A stretch of DNA of 64,000 nt from DASVBE01 sp963770375 (GTDB lineage Bacteria; Actinomycetota; Actinomycetes; Streptosporangiales; Streptosporangiaceae), in assembly GCA_963770375.1 (NCBI GenBank), contig CAVYPM010000011.1, forward strand, positions 1 to 64,000, in the 5' to 3' direction. The translations under genes were made by a program, and so were the position numbers. The stretch's first letter is position 1. Every line of letters begins with the position of its first letter. The notes below the pieces were generated by a model. It ran no database searches. It saw only the letters and a list, made by a program, of their open reading frames with translations, and was not told the DNA's origin. Of this stretch, positions 63,285 through 64,000 are shown one piece after another.

Positions 63285-64000
63285 GCAGGGAAATCGAGGA
63301 ACTCCTGCGGGACGGCCTGGACCGGCTGACCACCGGTGCCAGCGTCCCGGCTGACCTGGTCCAGCGGGCCCGCCAGGCCAAGCGCCGCCGCCGGGCCGCC
63401 CGGGGCGGGCTGGCCACCGGCGCGGCGGCGGCCGTGGCCGGCACGGTCGCGCTGGCGGTAGCCGTGGCCGGCGGCGGTGGCGGCGGCCTTGCGTCCACCG
63501 CGGGCGACCACGCCAGGCCCGCGGACGCGGCCCACCCGGCGGTCCAGCACGTGCAGACGGTGGCGGACATCGTGCACAAGGCGAACAGGGCCCTCGACAC
63601 CAGCAACCTGATCATGGTGTCGATGACCAACGCCAGGGTGCTCTCGCTGGAGCACGTGAACGGTCACCGCAAGATCGCCGTTCTGCACTCCATCGGCTAC
63701 TCCTACCGGAACCGCATGACGGCCGTGCTGTTCACGGGCCCGAACACGTTCGCCGGCCCGCACCACGTGAACACGGTGATCTCGTCCGAGATGAGCAGCA
63801 CGAAGCCGGGCACGATGTCGAACACCCGGTGGACCGAGCTGGATTACTGGAACCGCACCTGGGCGACGTCCACCCGCCGCGAGCCGGCCGGGCCCACGCC
63901 GGCGCCGACCTCGCTGGCCTGCTCGTCCCGGCAGAAGCTGAGCAAGCCCGACGCGGTCCTGCGCACCTACCTGTCCACCTCGCCGGCGTCCATCAAGTCC
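63281..64000 (+). CDS. Membrane-anchored partner of the SigE-family sigma factor (3' partial)
   Basis: The protein starts SREIEELLRDGLDRLTTGASVPADLVQRARQAKRRRRAARG, an N-terminal cytosolic segment like those of actinobacterial sigma-linked membrane proteins. A membrane helix (LATGAAAAVAGTVALAVAVAG) and an extracytoplasmic domain (IVHKANRALDTSNLIMVSMTNARVLSLEHVNGHRKIAVLHSIGYSYRN) follow and run off the window end. No zinc-anti-sigma motif is visible in the cytosolic part, so anti-sigma function is inferred only from the overlap with the sigma gene. Confidence 0.75.
   Translation, partial: MSREIEELLRDGLDRLTTGASVPADLVQRARQAKRRRRAARGGLATGAAAAVAGTVALAVAVAGGGGGGLASTAGDHARPADAAHPAVQHVQTVADIVHKANRALDTSNLIMVSMTNARVLSLEHVNGHRKIAVLHSIGYSYRNRMTAVLFTGPNTFAGPHHVNTVISSEMSSTKPGTMSNTRWTELDYWNRTWATSTRREPAGPTPAPTSLACSSRQKLSKPDAVLRTYLSTSPASIKS

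Overview
The window is very GC-rich DNA with GTG and TTG starts, dense ATGA/GTGA gene overlaps, and marker genes (fhaA-fhaB-pstP-SEDS-pbpA-pknB, crgA, bpa, SigE-family sigma factor, GlxA regulator) that point to a filamentous-type actinomycete chromosome. I cannot name a species. All genes below are called from translated sequence and motifs only; no database search was possible.

Layout. 1-6.3 kb: right-hand part of an actinomycete integrative and conjugative element (DUF2637-type membrane protein, TraG/VirD4-like coupling protein, conserved element protein, prim-pol replication protein, HTH-like protein, excisionase, tyrosine integrase), ending against the 3' end of a tRNA-Ser(TGA). Nearly every larger gene here is broken by one-base length changes in short homopolymers. 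6.4-11.7 kb: VOC protein, methyltransferase, winged-helix regulator, a MinD/ParA-like ATPase with a long proline/acid-rich N-terminus, and the proteasome activator Bpa. 11.7-16.5 kb: prephenate dehydratase, a polyprenyl-sugar membrane glycosyltransferase with an in-frame stop, a family 2 glycosyltransferase, and a STAS/HATPase partner-switching pair. 16.6-21.5 kb: polytopic membrane protein, MarR regulator, and a Wzm/Wzt-type ABC exporter. 21.6-28 kb: exported S53 peptidase with ricin-type lectin repeats, PAS/GAF histidine kinase, membrane dipeptidase, and a subtilisin-inhibitor-like lipoprotein.

28-37.7 kb: Fpg/Nei glycosylase, tRNA-Leu(CAG), then the conserved growth and division cluster fhaA-fhaB-pstP-ftsW/rodA-pbpA-pknB followed by crgA. 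The overlaps make this a translationally coupled operon, with an unannotated 38-codon ORF bridging pbpA and pknB. 37.7-50.6 kb: rhomboid protease, cyclophilin, ATP-dependent DNA ligase, malic enzyme, ArsR plus a permease with a His-rich tail, aminoglycoside-phosphotransferase-like kinase, serine hydrolase, LtrA, DUF1707 protein, alpha/beta hydrolase.

50.9-64 kb: accessory-looking small operons. These include a candidate ADP-ribosyltransferase-fold protein beside a truncated antibiotic-kinase gene, an endonuclease/acetyltransferase composite ORF, an ArsR-AHSA1 operon, a GlxA regulator, a DinB protein with a hairpin just before its start codon, a DHA2 drug-efflux protein, an S51-like peptidase fused to a CysS-type C-terminal domain, and a SigE-family sigma factor with a membrane-bound partner cut by the window end.

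Single-base homopolymer frameshifts also interrupt several otherwise intact genes outside the element (about one per 4-5 kb). Sequence error is therefore the leading explanation there, and a possible one for the element. Recurrent short tandem duplications abutting stop codons are the most unusual genome-wide pattern I noticed.
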